Shown one piece after another: positions 8,173 to 16,533 of a DNA stretch of 24,535 nucleotides. Position 1 is the stretch's first letter, and every line of letters starts with the position of its first letter. The stretch comes from Candidatus Brocadiia bacterium (GTDB lineage Bacteria; Planctomycetota; MHYJ01; WSZJ01): the NCBI GenBank assembly GCA_013360825.1, contig JABWAY010000014.1:1-24535 (forward strand), in the 5' to 3' direction. Made by a program: the position numbers and the translations under genes. Under the pieces are notes generated by a model that saw only the letters and a list, made by a program, of their open reading frames with translations, made no database searches and was not told where the DNA came from.

Positions 8173-10383
8173 ATGGCCCGCCACACCCCGCTCGCGATCC
8201 TCACGGACCTCGACGGGACGCTGATTCCGTTCTCTCCCCACCCGGACCAGACGCGTGTCCCGGCCGAGCTCAGCGCCCTTCTCCAGTCGCTCGCGCTCCG
8301 CTCCGGGATCCAGGTGGCGGTCGTCAGCGGCCGGCCGCGCGAGGCGCTGGACCGGTTCTTCCCGGCGTCCCCCGCCGTCTGGCTGGTCGCGGAACACGGA
8401 GGATGGCGGCGGGCGGACGGGGCCTGGACCGAGGCTCTCCCCGGCGAGTCGCGGGACCTCGACGGGCTGCAGGCGGACCTGGAGCGCCTCGTCGCCCGCG
8501 TCCCGGGGTCGCTCGTGGAACGCAAGACGTGGGCTCTCGCCCTGCATTTCAGGATGGTGGCCCCGGCCGACCGGGGGGCCTTCCTGGTCGAGGCGTCCGA
8601 AATCCTCGAGGCCTGGCTCAGGACCCACGAGGGGTTCGAACGGCTGGAGGGGGCGGCGGTCCTGGAAGTGCGGGCGGCGCGGATCCGGAAGTCGCTGGCG
8701 GTGCCGTGGCTGCGCGAGAAGGCGGGAGCGGGGGCGCGGCTGATCGTCCTCGGGGACGATGTGACGGACGAGGACATGTTCGGCGCGGTGGGGACGCACG
8801 ACGAGGCGATCCGGGTGGGACCGGCCGTGGGACGGGCGACGCGGGCGCGATGGACGCTGGGGGGGCCTGAGGAAGCGATCGCGTTTCTCCGGTGGATCGA
8901 CGCGGCGCGGCACGAGGGGCCGACACCCGCGCCGGTCCATGTTCCCCGCCCGATCGCGCGGGACGGCCGCCGGGAGGCGGGACCGGCGGCCCCGCACCGG
9001 CTGCTGGCGATCTCGAACCGGCTTCCCGACCTGCGCGCGCCGACCGAGCCGGGGGAGACGCGCAAAAAAAACGTCGGCGGACTGGTGTCGGCCCTGGAGC
9101 CGGTCCTGACGGCGCGGAACGGCCTCTGGCTCGGCTGGAGCGGCCGGACGGACGCCGGCGGACCGGCCGCGGGCCCGGGTTTCGACGACAGCGCAGCCCC
9201 CGCCCTCGCGTGGATCGACCTGTCCCGGGACCTCCACCGCCGGTACTACAACGGGTTCTCCAACGGCGCCCTCTGGCCCCTCTTTCACACGTTCCCCGCG
9301 AGGGTTGCGTTCCACGACGAAGACTGGGAGGCCTACGTCCGCGTCAACGACCTGTTCGCGGAAGCCGCCCGCAGCCTGGTCCCGGAAGACACGCCGATCT
9401 GGATCCACGACTATCACCTGCTCCTCCTCGGCGCCGCGCTGCGCCGTCGCGGACACCGCGGACCGGTCGGGCTCTTCCTCCATATCCCCTTCCCGGGCCC
9501 GGACCTCTTCCGGATGATCCCCTGGTCCGACCGCATCCTGGAGGACCTCCTCGCCTGCGACCTTCTCGGGTTCCACACGCCCAACGACGTGGCGAACGTT
9601 CTCCAGTGCGCGGGGTCGCTCTCGCCGGCCAAGGTCGGGGACGACGCGATTCTGCACCGGGGGCACCGGACGCGGGTGCGGGCGTTCCCGATCGGCATCA
9701 TTCCGGAGGGATTTCAGGAAGCGCCGGACCCGGACGTCGCGGACGAGGCGGCGGCGCTGATCCGGTCGATCGGCACGTCGGAGCTGATCCTGGGGATCGA
9801 CCGGCTGGACTATACGAAAGGGATTCCCGAGCGGCTGGAGGCGTTCGCCCGCCTGCTGGTGCTGTTTCCGGAGTGGCGCGGGAAGGTCGCGTTCGTGCAG
9901 ATCTCGGTGCCGTCGCGCGCGGACGTCCCGGAGTACAAGCAGCAGCGGAACCGGATCGAGGCGGCCGTCGGGAGGATCAACGGGGAATTCGGGGAGGCGC
10001 ACTGGACGCCCGTGCGGTACCTGTACCGTTCCTACAACCGGAACCAGCTGGCGCAGTTCTACCGCGCGGCGCGGGTCGGGATGGTGACGCCGCTGCGCGA
10101 CGGCATGAACCTGGTCGCCAAGGAGTACGTCGCGGCGCAGACGGCCGCGAACCCGGGCGTCCTCCTGCTCTCGAGGTTCGCGGGGGCGGCGGTCGAGCTC
10201 CGGGATGCCCTCCTCACGAACCCGTGGCACATCGACGGCATGGCGCGCGACCTGGACCGGGCGCTGCGGATGCCGCTCCCGGAGCGTCTGGAACGGCACG
10301 CGAAGCTGGCGGCGATCGTCCGGCGGACGACCGCGCTGACCTGGGCCGAGGATTTCGTCGGTGCGCTCGAGGCCTGCCGGTAG
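8173..10383 (+). CDS. otsBA: Fused trehalose-6-phosphate phosphatase/synthase (OtsB-OtsA order)
   Basis: A 736-residue bifunctional protein. Residues ~5-245 form a HAD-type trehalose-6-phosphate phosphatase, with Asp12 and Asp14 in ILTDLDGTL, VVSGRP and LGDDVTDEDMF (Asp195, Asp196). Residues ~276-736 form a GT20 trehalose-6-phosphate synthase with ISNRLP, NVGGLVSALEP, WIHDYHLLLLG, HIPFPGPDLF, Arg544 and Lys549 in GIDRLDYTKGIPERLEAF, and PLRDGMNLVAKEYVA. The synthase makes trehalose 6-phosphate from UDP- or GDP-glucose and glucose 6-phosphate; the phosphatase releases trehalose. The usual fusion has the synthase first, so this order is reversed. A TTG at 8146 would add nine residues and overlap treS by 14 bases; I prefer ATG 8173, where homology begins, though neither has a clear ribosome binding site. 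It is convergent with the next gene, 7 bases apart. Confidence 0.9.
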   Translation: MARHTPLAILTDLDGTLIPFSPHPDQTRVPAELSALLQSLALRSGIQVAVVSGRPREALDRFFPASPAVWLVAEHGGWRRADGAWTEALPGESRDLDGLQADLERLVARVPGSLVERKTWALALHFRMVAPADRGAFLVEASEILEAWLRTHEGFERLEGAAVLEVRAARIRKSLAVPWLREKAGAGARLIVLGDDVTDEDMFGAVGTHDEAIRVGPAVGRATRARWTLGGPEEAIAFLRWIDAARHEGPTPAPVHVPRPIARDGRREAGPAAPHRLLAISNRLPDLRAPTEPGETRKKNVGGLVSALEPVLTARNGLWLGWSGRTDAGGPAAGPGFDDSAAPALAWIDLSRDLHRRYYNGFSNGALWPLFHTFPARVAFHDEDWEAYVRVNDLFAEAARSLVPEDTPIWIHDYHLLLLGAALRRRGHRGPVGLFLHIPFPGPDLFRMIPWSDRILEDLLACDLLGFHTPNDVANVLQCAGSLSPAKVGDDAILHRGHRTRVRAFPIGIIPEGFQEAPDPDVADEAAALIRSIGTSELILGIDRLDYTKGIPERLEAFARLLVLFPEWRGKVAFVQISVPSRADVPEYKQQRNRIEAAVGRINGEFGEAHWTPVRYLYRSYNRNQLAQFYRAARVGMVTPLRDGMNLVAKEYVAAQTAANPGVLLLSRFAGAAVELRDALLTNPWHIDGMARDLDRALRMPLPERLERHAKLAAIVRRTTALTWAEDFVGALEACR

Positions 10384-10390
10384 CTCCGGG

Positions 10391-10972
10391 CTATCCCTGC
10401 CGTCCCTCGATCGCGGCCATCAGGATTCCCGCCGCGATGCCGATCCGCCGGTCAAGAGTGAACTGCGGGTCGCCGGAGAAGTCCGCCGTGATCTTCAGGA
10501 CGAACGGATTGAAATTCTGCCGCAATTCCGCGACGACGCGCCCCTGGAGGCTGAACGTAAACCCCTGGGGAATCAGGTTGGAGAGGAAACGGCGGAGGAG
10601 AGCCATCATCGTGCTGTCCTCGATCACCTGCCCGACCGGCTGATCCCCGGGCGCCAGGATGTCCCATTCGTCCCGGAGAATCGATTTGAACGCCCGGCGT
10701 CGAAGCGAGCCGATCAGCTGCCCGGTCGGGGCGTCCACGACGTCGTACGTCGCCCCGAAATCGAGAATCTGGCGCGCCTTGATCGTCAGCAGCTCCTCCT
10801 GCATCCCCTCGTCCGAGTAGAGCCGGATGTCCTCCTTCAGCTTGAACGCCGCCATCTTGCAGTAGAAGCCGAGGCGGCCGTCCGGCAGGTAGATGTGGAA
10901 TGCGCCGCCGAAGAGCTTGAGGACCTTCCGGCGGATCAGGTACCACGGCTGCTGCCAGACGGCGGGATCCAT
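10391..10972 (-). CDS. LURP-one-related (tubby C-terminal/scramblase-like) protein
   Basis: A 193-residue protein of the LOR/YxjI-like family, which shares the tubby C-terminal beta-barrel with phospholipid scramblases. Typical pieces are YLIRRKVLKLFGGAFHIY, KMAAFKLKEDIRLYSDE, LTIKARQILDFGATYDV, SLRRRAFKSILRDEWDIL and a C-terminal hydrophobic helix (DRRIGIAAGILMAAIEGRQ) that would fill the barrel. Bacterial members have no settled function; lipid or membrane association is suspected. A GGAG site lies 6 to 9 bases before the ATG. It stands alone, convergent with the trehalose genes and divergent from the DUF2330 array, with which it shares a 126-base intergenic region. Confidence 0.85.
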   Translation of the reverse strand: MDPAVWQQPWYLIRRKVLKLFGGAFHIYLPDGRLGFYCKMAAFKLKEDIRLYSDEGMQEELLTIKARQILDFGATYDVVDAPTGQLIGSLRRRAFKSILRDEWDILAPGDQPVGQVIEDSTMMALLRRFLSNLIPQGFTFSLQGRVVAELRQNFNPFVLKITADFSGDPQFTLDRRIGIAAGILMAAIEGRQG

Positions 10973-11011
10973 GTTCGTCTCCAGGTGTTCGGGTCAGGCC
11001 GGGACGGTGGA

Positions 11012-11039
11012 ATGGTACCAGCGTCCGGTCAGGACTCAA
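11012..11039 (-). promoter_or_regulatory. Possible promoter of the LURP-one-related gene
   Basis: On the minus strand TTGAGT (complement of 11034-11039), a 16-base spacer and TACCAT (complement of 11012-11017) sit about 40 bases upstream of the ATG at 10972. Both boxes match the sigma70 consensus only in part. Confidence 0.3.
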
Positions 11040-11042
11040 TTC

Positions 11043-11070
11043 CGGGAACGTTTCCCGCGCACCTGCGTCT
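11043..11070 (+). promoter_or_regulatory. Candidate ECF-sigma promoter/operator before the DUF2330 array
   Basis: GGGAAC (11044-11049), 16 bases, then CGTC (11066-11069) matches the general layout of extracytoplasmic-function sigma promoters (GGAAC or TGAAAC at -35, CGTC at -10). The -35 half is also the left arm of an inverted repeat, CGGGAA-CGT-TTCCCG (11043-11057), which could bind a dimeric regulator. A TAAGAT at 11070-11075 offers a weak alternative -10. The start codon follows at 11099 with CAGGAG in between. No sigma or anti-sigma gene is in the window. Confidence 0.4.
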
Positions 11071-11098
11071 AAGATGTCACCTCTTCAGGAGCACCCCC

Positions 11099-12535
11099 AT
11101 GCCCATGACCTCCCGGACCCGCCTCGTGACCGGCGCCGCGGTCGCCGCGGCTCTCGGGACAGGCCTGTTCGCCCTGCGCCCCTCCCCCACCGACGCGGCC
11201 TGCTGCTACTTCGCCGCCCAGGAAAAGGACATCAACCAGCCCGGACAGAAGGTCTTCATCACCTGGGACCCGGGGCAGAAGGTCGAGTCGTGGACCGTCC
11301 AGCCGAAGTTCGAGGGGAACGCCGTCGATTTCGGCATGGTCATCCCCACGCCGAGCCGGCCCAAACTCGACGAGATGCCCCGCGACTTTTTCAAGGACCT
11401 CGCCATCTACACCATCCTGATGCCCCTGCCCCAGGGAATCTGGCCCTCCCTGATCGCGCGGCCGATGGATGAACTGAAACGCGGGGGGCCCTTCCCGCCC
11501 AACGCCGCCGGGAGGAGCCGCGAAACCCTGGGCGAGGACCGCGGGGTGACGGTGCTGGAAGCGGGGGTCGTGGGGTCGCTGGACTACAAGGTGATCCTGG
11601 CGGAGGAGGCTTCGGGGCTCTACAAGTGGCTCGCGGAGAACAAGTACGCCTATTCCGGAGACGAGTCGGCGCTCCAGCATTACATCGCCAAGAAATGGGT
11701 CTTCACGGTGATGAAGATCGACCCGGCCCAGATGAAGAAGAACGCCGACGGATCTTACCTCGGGGAGGTGACGCCGACCCGGTTCACGTTCGCATCGGAC
11801 GCCTGCGTCTACCCGCTGAAAATCACCCAGATCAGCGTCAAGGACAAGACCGACGCGCTGTTCTACGTGCAGGCTCCGGAGCAGATGGACCTGGAGAAGG
11901 ACTTCTCCTGGAAGTGGAGCTACCGGGTGATGTCGCTGACGTTCCTGGTCGGGTGCGGCGCGGGATCGGAGGAGCAGCGCGAACTGCAGGAGCGCAACGC
12001 CTGGGTCGCGGCGAAACGGGCGAAGGACCCCGGGTACGAGACGACGAAGCTCGAATGGGCGAAGAAGCTGACCGAGGCGGAGCTGAGCGTGCTCGAGGAT
12101 CCGCTCGCCCACTACTCCCAGATGGGCGGCGGCACCGTGCAGCCCGGCGGTCGCGCCGTGTCGCTCGAGGAGTTCCTCAAGCAGGTCTGGGACGAATACG
12201 AGAAGCAGGCCGGGGACGGGGATCACACCTACGCAAAGCAGCAGTTGAAGCAGCTCGAGGCCACCTACTCCCCCTCCAAGGGAATGATCGTCCGCACGGA
12301 GACGCCGTCCCGGTTCATCGGGTCCACGTGGGTCTGGTATCCGAACCGGGAGGCGCCGGCGGAGGAGGTGAAGGGGCTGTCGCGTCTCAAGGGGCATCTC
12401 CAGAAGGGGCAGTGGCTCACGAAGTTCCGGAAAATCCTCCGGAAGGACGAAATGAACGAGGACCTGCTGCTGGTCCCTGTCCCCGCCGGGAAGGAAGACG
12501 AATACGTGCGGATCATGCCGACGTCGCCTCCGTAA
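11099..12535 (+). CDS. Exported DUF2330 protein, copy 1
   Basis: First of six paralogues; 478 residues. A signal peptide (MPMTSRTRLVTGAAVAAALG onwards) is predicted to be cut by signal peptidase I after Ala33 (TDA|ACC), leaving a mature protein that starts ACCYFAAQEKDINQPGQ. The following VFITWDP, WTVQPKFEGNAVDFGMVIPT and LDEMPRDFF carry the DUF2330 pattern, a family of unknown function. Cysteines 35, 36, 236 (DACVYPL) and 286 (VGCGAG) are shared by all copies, so two disulfides are possible. The segment between LPQGIW and GVTVLEAGVVGSLDYK is specific to this copy. The C-terminus is EYVRIMPTSPP. No transmembrane segment is seen after the signal. CAGGAG precedes the ATG; the stop overlaps the next start by one base (TAATG). 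This copy has KWSYRVMSLTFLV where most have MHSYRVM. Confidence 0.85.
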   Translation: MPMTSRTRLVTGAAVAAALGTGLFALRPSPTDAACCYFAAQEKDINQPGQKVFITWDPGQKVESWTVQPKFEGNAVDFGMVIPTPSRPKLDEMPRDFFKDLAIYTILMPLPQGIWPSLIARPMDELKRGGPFPPNAAGRSRETLGEDRGVTVLEAGVVGSLDYKVILAEEASGLYKWLAENKYAYSGDESALQHYIAKKWVFTVMKIDPAQMKKNADGSYLGEVTPTRFTFASDACVYPLKITQISVKDKTDALFYVQAPEQMDLEKDFSWKWSYRVMSLTFLVGCGAGSEEQRELQERNAWVAAKRAKDPGYETTKLEWAKKLTEAELSVLEDPLAHYSQMGGGTVQPGGRAVSLEEFLKQVWDEYEKQAGDGDHTYAKQQLKQLEATYSPSKGMIVRTETPSRFIGSTWVWYPNREAPAEEVKGLSRLKGHLQKGQWLTKFRKILRKDEMNEDLLLVPVPAGKEDEYVRIMPTSPP

Positions 12536-13023
12536 TGCGGGGTCCCCTGATCCGCTGCGGTTGGACGGGAGCGCTGCTGATCGCGGCGACGGCGGGGTGT
12601 CTCCCGGCGGACGCACCGCGGGACCGGCGGGGCCCCGCGACGGCCTCGGCCCCGGGGGTGGACCTGTCGGTCCGGGTCCGCGAGTTCGAAGCCGGTCGCG
12701 GTCCGGCACCGGTTGCGGAGGCCGTCCGGATGGGGCGCGACGGGCATCCCTGGCTGGTCCTGATCCTGACCGGCCCCGACACGCTGGCCGCGATGAAAGC
12801 GTCCGATGCGTTCGTCGAGGCCGGAGTGGACGCGGTCCCGTCGCTCCTCCGAGTCCTCGACTCCGCGACCCCCCGCGGCCGCAACTGGGCGGCGCACGCG
12901 CTGGGCCGGATCGGCCGGCCCGCTTCCGCGGCGCTCCCGTCCCTGATGAAAGCCGAAACCGAACCCGCGCTGCGCCAGGTCGCCCTCGAGGCCCGGCGGC
13001 GCATCGAAGGAGGGCAACCGTGA
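12535..13023 (+). CDS. HEAT-repeat lipoprotein, copy a
   Basis: A 162-residue protein beginning MRGPLIRCGWTGALLIAATA followed by GC; Cys22 is a likely lipid attachment site, though the lipobox (ATAGC) is not ideal. After a proline- and arginine-rich linker, residues ~90-157 form HEAT-like alpha-helical repeats: GVDAVPSLLRVLDSA, RGRNWAAHALGRIG, ASAALPSLMKAE, ALRQVALEARRRI. HEAT repeats bind other proteins. The start overlaps the stop of DUF2330 copy 1 by one base, and its own stop overlaps the GTG start of copy 2 by four bases, so the three are translationally coupled. It resembles the lipoproteins at 14613 and 19457. I infer a partner or anchor for the DUF2330 proteins. Confidence 0.75.
   Translation: MRGPLIRCGWTGALLIAATAGCLPADAPRDRRGPATASAPGVDLSVRVREFEAGRGPAPVAEAVRMGRDGHPWLVLILTGPDTLAAMKASDAFVEAGVDAVPSLLRVLDSATPRGRNWAAHALGRIGRPASAALPSLMKAETEPALRQVALEARRRIEGGQP
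13007..13022 (+). promoter_or_regulatory. Ribosome binding site that sets a GTG start
   Basis: AAGGAGGG (13007-13014) stands five bases before GTG 13020-13022. The signal peptide of DUF2330 copy 2 needs this start: there is no in-frame ATG before its hydrophobic core. The site lies inside the end of the lipoprotein gene, whose TGA overlaps the GTG. Confidence 0.7.
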
Positions 13024-14456
13024 TCGGGACCCGCTCCTGGACGTCGCTCGCGGCCGCCGCCATGATCGCCGGTTCCGCCGCGCTCGGCGCGCTCAGCCTC
13101 CGGCCCGCCGGGAATGCCGAGGCCGCCTGCTGCTATTTCGCCGCGCAGGAAAAGGACATCAACCAGCCCGGCCAGAAGGCCTTCATCACATGGGACCCGG
13201 CCGCGAAGATCGAGTCCTGGACGGTGCAGCCGAAGTTCGAGGGAAACGCCGTGGACTTCGGCATGGTCATCCCCTCCCCCTCCCAGCCCAAGCTCGACGA
13301 GATGCCGCGAGACTTCTTCAAGGATCTCGCGATCTACTCGATCCTGATGCCGCTTCCCGAGCCGATCTGGCTCAGCCCCCGGGTGGGAGTCGGCGGCGGA
13401 TCGCCGCAGAAGGGCGGGATGCGTCCGGGGGCGGACGAAGACAAGAAGCACGAGGCCGGTCGGGGTGTCACCGTGCTCGAGGCAGGGGTCGTCGGGTCGC
13501 TGGACTACAAGATCATCACCGCGGAACGGGCCGAGGGCCTCTACGGGTGGCTGCGGGAAAATCAGTACGTCTATTCCGGGGACGAAGGGACGCTCGACTT
13601 CTACATCCGGAAGAAGTGGTTCTTTACCGTGATGAAGATCGATCCCAGGCAGATGAAGAAGGCGGCGGACGGGTCCTACCTCGGAGAGGTCACGCCGACG
13701 CGGTTCACATTCGCGTCGGACGCGTGCGTCTATCCGCTGAAGATCACGCAACTGAGCGTCAAGGACAAGACCGATGCCCTGTTCTACGTCCAGGCCCCCC
13801 GCCAGATGGACCTGCAGGGAGACCTGTCGTGGATGCACAGCTACCGCGTCATGTACCTGACCTTCCTGCTCGGATGCGGGGCGAACGCCGAGCAGAAGCA
13901 GGAGCTGTCCACGCGGCAGGCCTGGGTCGTCGCGAAGCGGAGGAACGACCCGGGATTCGAAACCACGAAGCTGGAGTGGTCCCGGATGCTCGGCGAGGCC
14001 GACCTGGCGGTCCTGGACGACCCGCTGAAGAACTATGCGCAGATGGGGATGGGGACGCTGCCGGAGGGCCACGCCGTCACCAGCCTCGAAGATTTCCTCA
14101 GGACGGCCAGGACGGAGATGGAAACGAATCAACGCATGAAACCCGAGGACGTCGCGTCCCGTCTCAAGGTGCTCGAAGCGCAGTATGCGTCCTCGAAAGG
14201 CGTCATCGTGAAGATCTCAGATCCGAACAGGTCGTTCAACCGGTGCGAGTGGGAATGGTGGCCGCACCGCGAGGCGCCGGAGGCCGAGGTGAAGGACCTG
14301 GCGCGCCTGAAGGGGCACCTGCAGCAGGGGCAGTGGCTGACGAAGTTCCGGAAGATCATCCGGAAGAGTGAGATGTCGGATGACCTTCTCCTGACCCCGG
14401 TGCCGGAGGGCCGCGAGCAGGAGTACATCCGGATCATGCCGACGTCCCCTCCCTGA
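13020..14456 (+). CDS. Exported DUF2330 protein, copy 2
   Basis: 478 residues from a GTG start. The signal peptide runs to about Ala35 (AEA|ACC), giving a mature N-terminus ACCYFAAQEKDINQPGQ as in copy 1. The invariant blocks KIESWTVQPKFEGNAVDFG, VTVLEAGVVGSLDYKIIT, FYIRKKWFFTVMKIDP, GEVTPTRFTFASDACVYPL and TDALFYVQAP are all present. Cys37, Cys38 and the DACVYPL and LGCGAN cysteines are conserved; an extra cysteine occurs in FNRCEWEWWPH near the C-terminus. The copy-specific segment is glycine-rich (SPRVGVGGGSPQKGGMRPG). The C-terminus is EYIRIMPTSPP. Function is unknown; export is well supported. A 156-base gap separates it from the next lipoprotein gene. Confidence 0.85.
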   Translation: MIGTRSWTSLAAAAMIAGSAALGALSLRPAGNAEAACCYFAAQEKDINQPGQKAFITWDPAAKIESWTVQPKFEGNAVDFGMVIPSPSQPKLDEMPRDFFKDLAIYSILMPLPEPIWLSPRVGVGGGSPQKGGMRPGADEDKKHEAGRGVTVLEAGVVGSLDYKIITAERAEGLYGWLRENQYVYSGDEGTLDFYIRKKWFFTVMKIDPRQMKKAADGSYLGEVTPTRFTFASDACVYPLKITQLSVKDKTDALFYVQAPRQMDLQGDLSWMHSYRVMYLTFLLGCGANAEQKQELSTRQAWVVAKRRNDPGFETTKLEWSRMLGEADLAVLDDPLKNYAQMGMGTLPEGHAVTSLEDFLRTARTEMETNQRMKPEDVASRLKVLEAQYASSKGVIVKISDPNRSFNRCEWEWWPHREAPEAEVKDLARLKGHLQQGQWLTKFRKIIRKSEMSDDLLLTPVPEGREQEYIRIMPTSPP

Positions 14457-14612
14457 GCCGCCCCACCGGGACCTGGTCACCTTCAGGCGCCGCGGATTCC
14501 GGCGGCCCGCAGGGGGAGACAGGAATCGATGGCGGTGACGATCGACGACGTCGCAGGACACCGAAAGAAACGCACGGACGGATGGCCCGGGAACATCGTG
14601 GAGTGACTTCGG

Positions 14613-15068
14613 ATGAAGCGCACGCGGAGGATTGCGGGACATTTCCGGCTCGCCCTGCTGGGGGCGGTCCTCGCGGCGGGGTGCATCGACCCCGCCAGCC
14701 GCCCCACATCCTGGTGGATCGAACAACTCCGCGAGGAGGATCCGGACGACCGCAGGGCGGCCCGTGAACAGCTGGTTTCCCGCGGGGCGGCCGCCGTTCC
14801 GGACCTGATCCCGCTGCTCTCCGCCGAGGATCTCGTCGTCGCGATGTCGGCGGCCGACTGCCTCGGCACCATCGGACCTGCATCCGTCCCGGCCCTGATC
14901 GACGCCCTCCGGACCGGCCCGGCACGGGGCCGCGGCTGGGCAATCCACGCACTGAAACAGATCGGCGCAGGGGCGCGGGACGCGCTCCCGGCGCTCCAGG
15001 ACGCCTCCCGGGACCCGGCGCTTCGCATGTCCGCGACGCTGGCGATCCGGGAGATTTCGGGCAACTGA
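14613..15068 (+). CDS. HEAT-repeat lipoprotein, copy b
   Basis: A 151-residue protein with a canonical lipoprotein signal: basic MKRTRRIAGHFR, hydrophobic core, lipobox LAAGC, with Cys24 the lipidated residue. The mature part is almost entirely HEAT repeats: WWIEQLREEDPDDRRAAREQL, AAAVPDLIPLLSAEDLVVAM, ADCLGTIGPASVPALIDAL, GRGWAIHALKQIGAGARDAL, DPALRMSATLAIREI. This is the clearest HEAT member of the three. It ends 14 bases before DUF2330 copy 3 and is probably co-transcribed with it. GTGGAG serves as ribosome binding site. The 156 bases upstream (14457-14612) hold no gene and no convincing promoter or terminator that I can see. Confidence 0.8.
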   Translation: MKRTRRIAGHFRLALLGAVLAAGCIDPASRPTSWWIEQLREEDPDDRRAAREQLVSRGAAAVPDLIPLLSAEDLVVAMSAADCLGTIGPASVPALIDALRTGPARGRGWAIHALKQIGAGARDALPALQDASRDPALRMSATLAIREISGN

Positions 15069-15082
15069 GGAGGAGATCCGGC

Positions 15083-16519
15083 ATGGGCATCGTGACAGGG
15101 TGGGGACGGTGGACGGCCGCCACGGCGGCGGCGATGGCGATCGGCACGGCAGGGATCGGAACGCTGAGCCTGGTTCCCGCCCCCGCCGACGCCGCGTGCT
15201 GCTACTTCGCCGCGCAGGAAAAGGACATCAACCAGCCCGGGCAGAAGGCGTTCATCACCTGGGATCCCGCGGCGAAGATCGAGTCCTGGACGGTCCAGCC
15301 GAAATTCGAGGGGAACGCCGTCGATTTCGGGATGGTGATCCCCTCGCCGTCGCAACCCAAACTCGACGAGATGCCGCGCGACTTCTTCAAGAACCTCGCG
15401 ATCTACACCATCCTCATGCCCCTTCCCCAGCCCATTTACGCCGCGGATATGCTCAGGCCGCGGCGCGGCGGGGTGGCGTTCGGCGCGGGCGGGATGGCCG
15501 ACAAGAAGAGCAAGAACGGGGACAAGGGCGTCACGGTGCTCGAAGCCGGGGTCGTCGGCTCGCTGGACTACAAGATCATCACCGCCGAGAAGGCGGACGG
15601 GCTGTTCGACTGGCTGAAGGAGAATGAGTACGTCTACTCCGGGGACCAGGGGACGCTCGATTTCTACATCCGGAAGAAATGGTTCTTCACGGTGATGAAG
15701 ATCGATCCCCGCCAGATGAAGCGCACGGAGAGCGGCTCGTACACGGGCGAGGTGACGCCGACCCGATTCACCTTCAGCACCGACACCTGCGTCTACCCGC
15801 TGCGGATCACGGCATTGAGCGTGAAGGACAAGACGGACGCGCTGTTCTACGTCCAGGCCCCTCAGCAGATGGACCTGGAAGGGGACCTGTCGTGGATGCA
15901 CAGCTACCGGGTGATGTTCCTGACGTACATGCTGGGGTGCGCGGCCAATGAGGACCAGCAGAAGGAGCTTGCCCTCCGTCAGCAGTGGGTCCAGGCCAAG
16001 CTGAAGATGGATCCCGCGTATGAGACCACGAAGCTGGAGTGGGCCAAGAAGCTGGGCGCGGCGGAGTTGAGCGTCTGCGAAGAGCCGCTGAAGAACTACG
16101 CGCAGATGGGGCTCGGGACGCTTCCGGCGGGCTACACGCTGGTGAGCCTGGAGGAGCTCGTGACGGCTTCGAAGGAGGCCTGGCTCAAGATGGGGAACAA
16201 GGATGACGACGCGTGGCGCGCCCGGGCCAGGGAGCTGGAAACGCTCTACACGCCCGACAAGGGAGTCATCGTCCGGGTCGCGGACGCGGAGCGGTCCTTC
16301 AACGGCACGACGTTCGAGTGGTGGCCGCACCGCGCGGCGCCGGACGAGGACGTGAAACAGCTGGCGCTTCTCAAGGGCCACCTGCAGAGCGGGCAGTGGG
16401 TGACCAAGTTCCGGAAGATTCTTCGCAGGGACGAAATGACCGACGACCTCACGCTGGTCCCGGTCGAGGCCGCGAAGGAGCAGGAGTACGTCCGGATCAT
16501 GCCCACTTCCCCTCCCTAA
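15083..16519 (+). CDS. Exported DUF2330 protein, copy 3
   Basis: 478 residues. The signal peptide is predicted to be cut after Ala37 (ADA|ACC), leaving Cys39 and Cys40 near the mature N-terminus. The shared blocks and the DTCVYPL and LGCAAN cysteines are intact; one extra cysteine lies in LSVCEEPLKNYAQ. The copy-specific segment is AADMLRPRRGGVAFGAGGMA followed by a lysine-rich stretch. A strong GAGGAGGAG site precedes the ATG. It is the first of three DUF2330 genes that follow each other directly with 14-base spacers, and is especially close in sequence to copy 4. The C-terminus EYVRIMPTSPP is the consensus. Confidence 0.85.
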   Translation: MGIVTGWGRWTAATAAAMAIGTAGIGTLSLVPAPADAACCYFAAQEKDINQPGQKAFITWDPAAKIESWTVQPKFEGNAVDFGMVIPSPSQPKLDEMPRDFFKNLAIYTILMPLPQPIYAADMLRPRRGGVAFGAGGMADKKSKNGDKGVTVLEAGVVGSLDYKIITAEKADGLFDWLKENEYVYSGDQGTLDFYIRKKWFFTVMKIDPRQMKRTESGSYTGEVTPTRFTFSTDTCVYPLRITALSVKDKTDALFYVQAPQQMDLEGDLSWMHSYRVMFLTYMLGCAANEDQQKELALRQQWVQAKLKMDPAYETTKLEWAKKLGAAELSVCEEPLKNYAQMGLGTLPAGYTLVSLEELVTASKEAWLKMGNKDDDAWRARARELETLYTPDKGVIVRVADAERSFNGTTFEWWPHRAAPDEDVKQLALLKGHLQSGQWVTKFRKILRRDEMTDDLTLVPVEAAKEQEYVRIMPTSPP

Positions 16520-16533
16520 TTTCGAGGAATCCC
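16520..16533 (+). repeat. Spacer repeat, first copy
   Basis: TTTCGAGGAATCCC, the entire gap between DUF2330 copies 3 and 4, is nearly identical to the gap between copies 4 and 5 (17974-17987). It contains the GAGGAA ribosome binding site. Similarity continues into the first codons of both genes, which marks the unit of a tandem duplication. Confidence 0.7.

Noticed and set aside
11190..11210. Reading the twin cysteine of the DUF2330 proteins as a lipoprotein attachment site
   Set aside because: The residues before CC are (T/A)(D/E/G)AA; an acidic residue at -3 and lack of a hydrophobic residue there do not fit a lipobox, whereas AxA cleavage by signal peptidase I fits all six.
11069..13063. 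Long minus-strand frames opposite DUF2330 copies, recurring at each copy
   Set aside because: They recur only because the paralogues are similar; composition is that of antisense shadows and starts lack ribosome binding sites.
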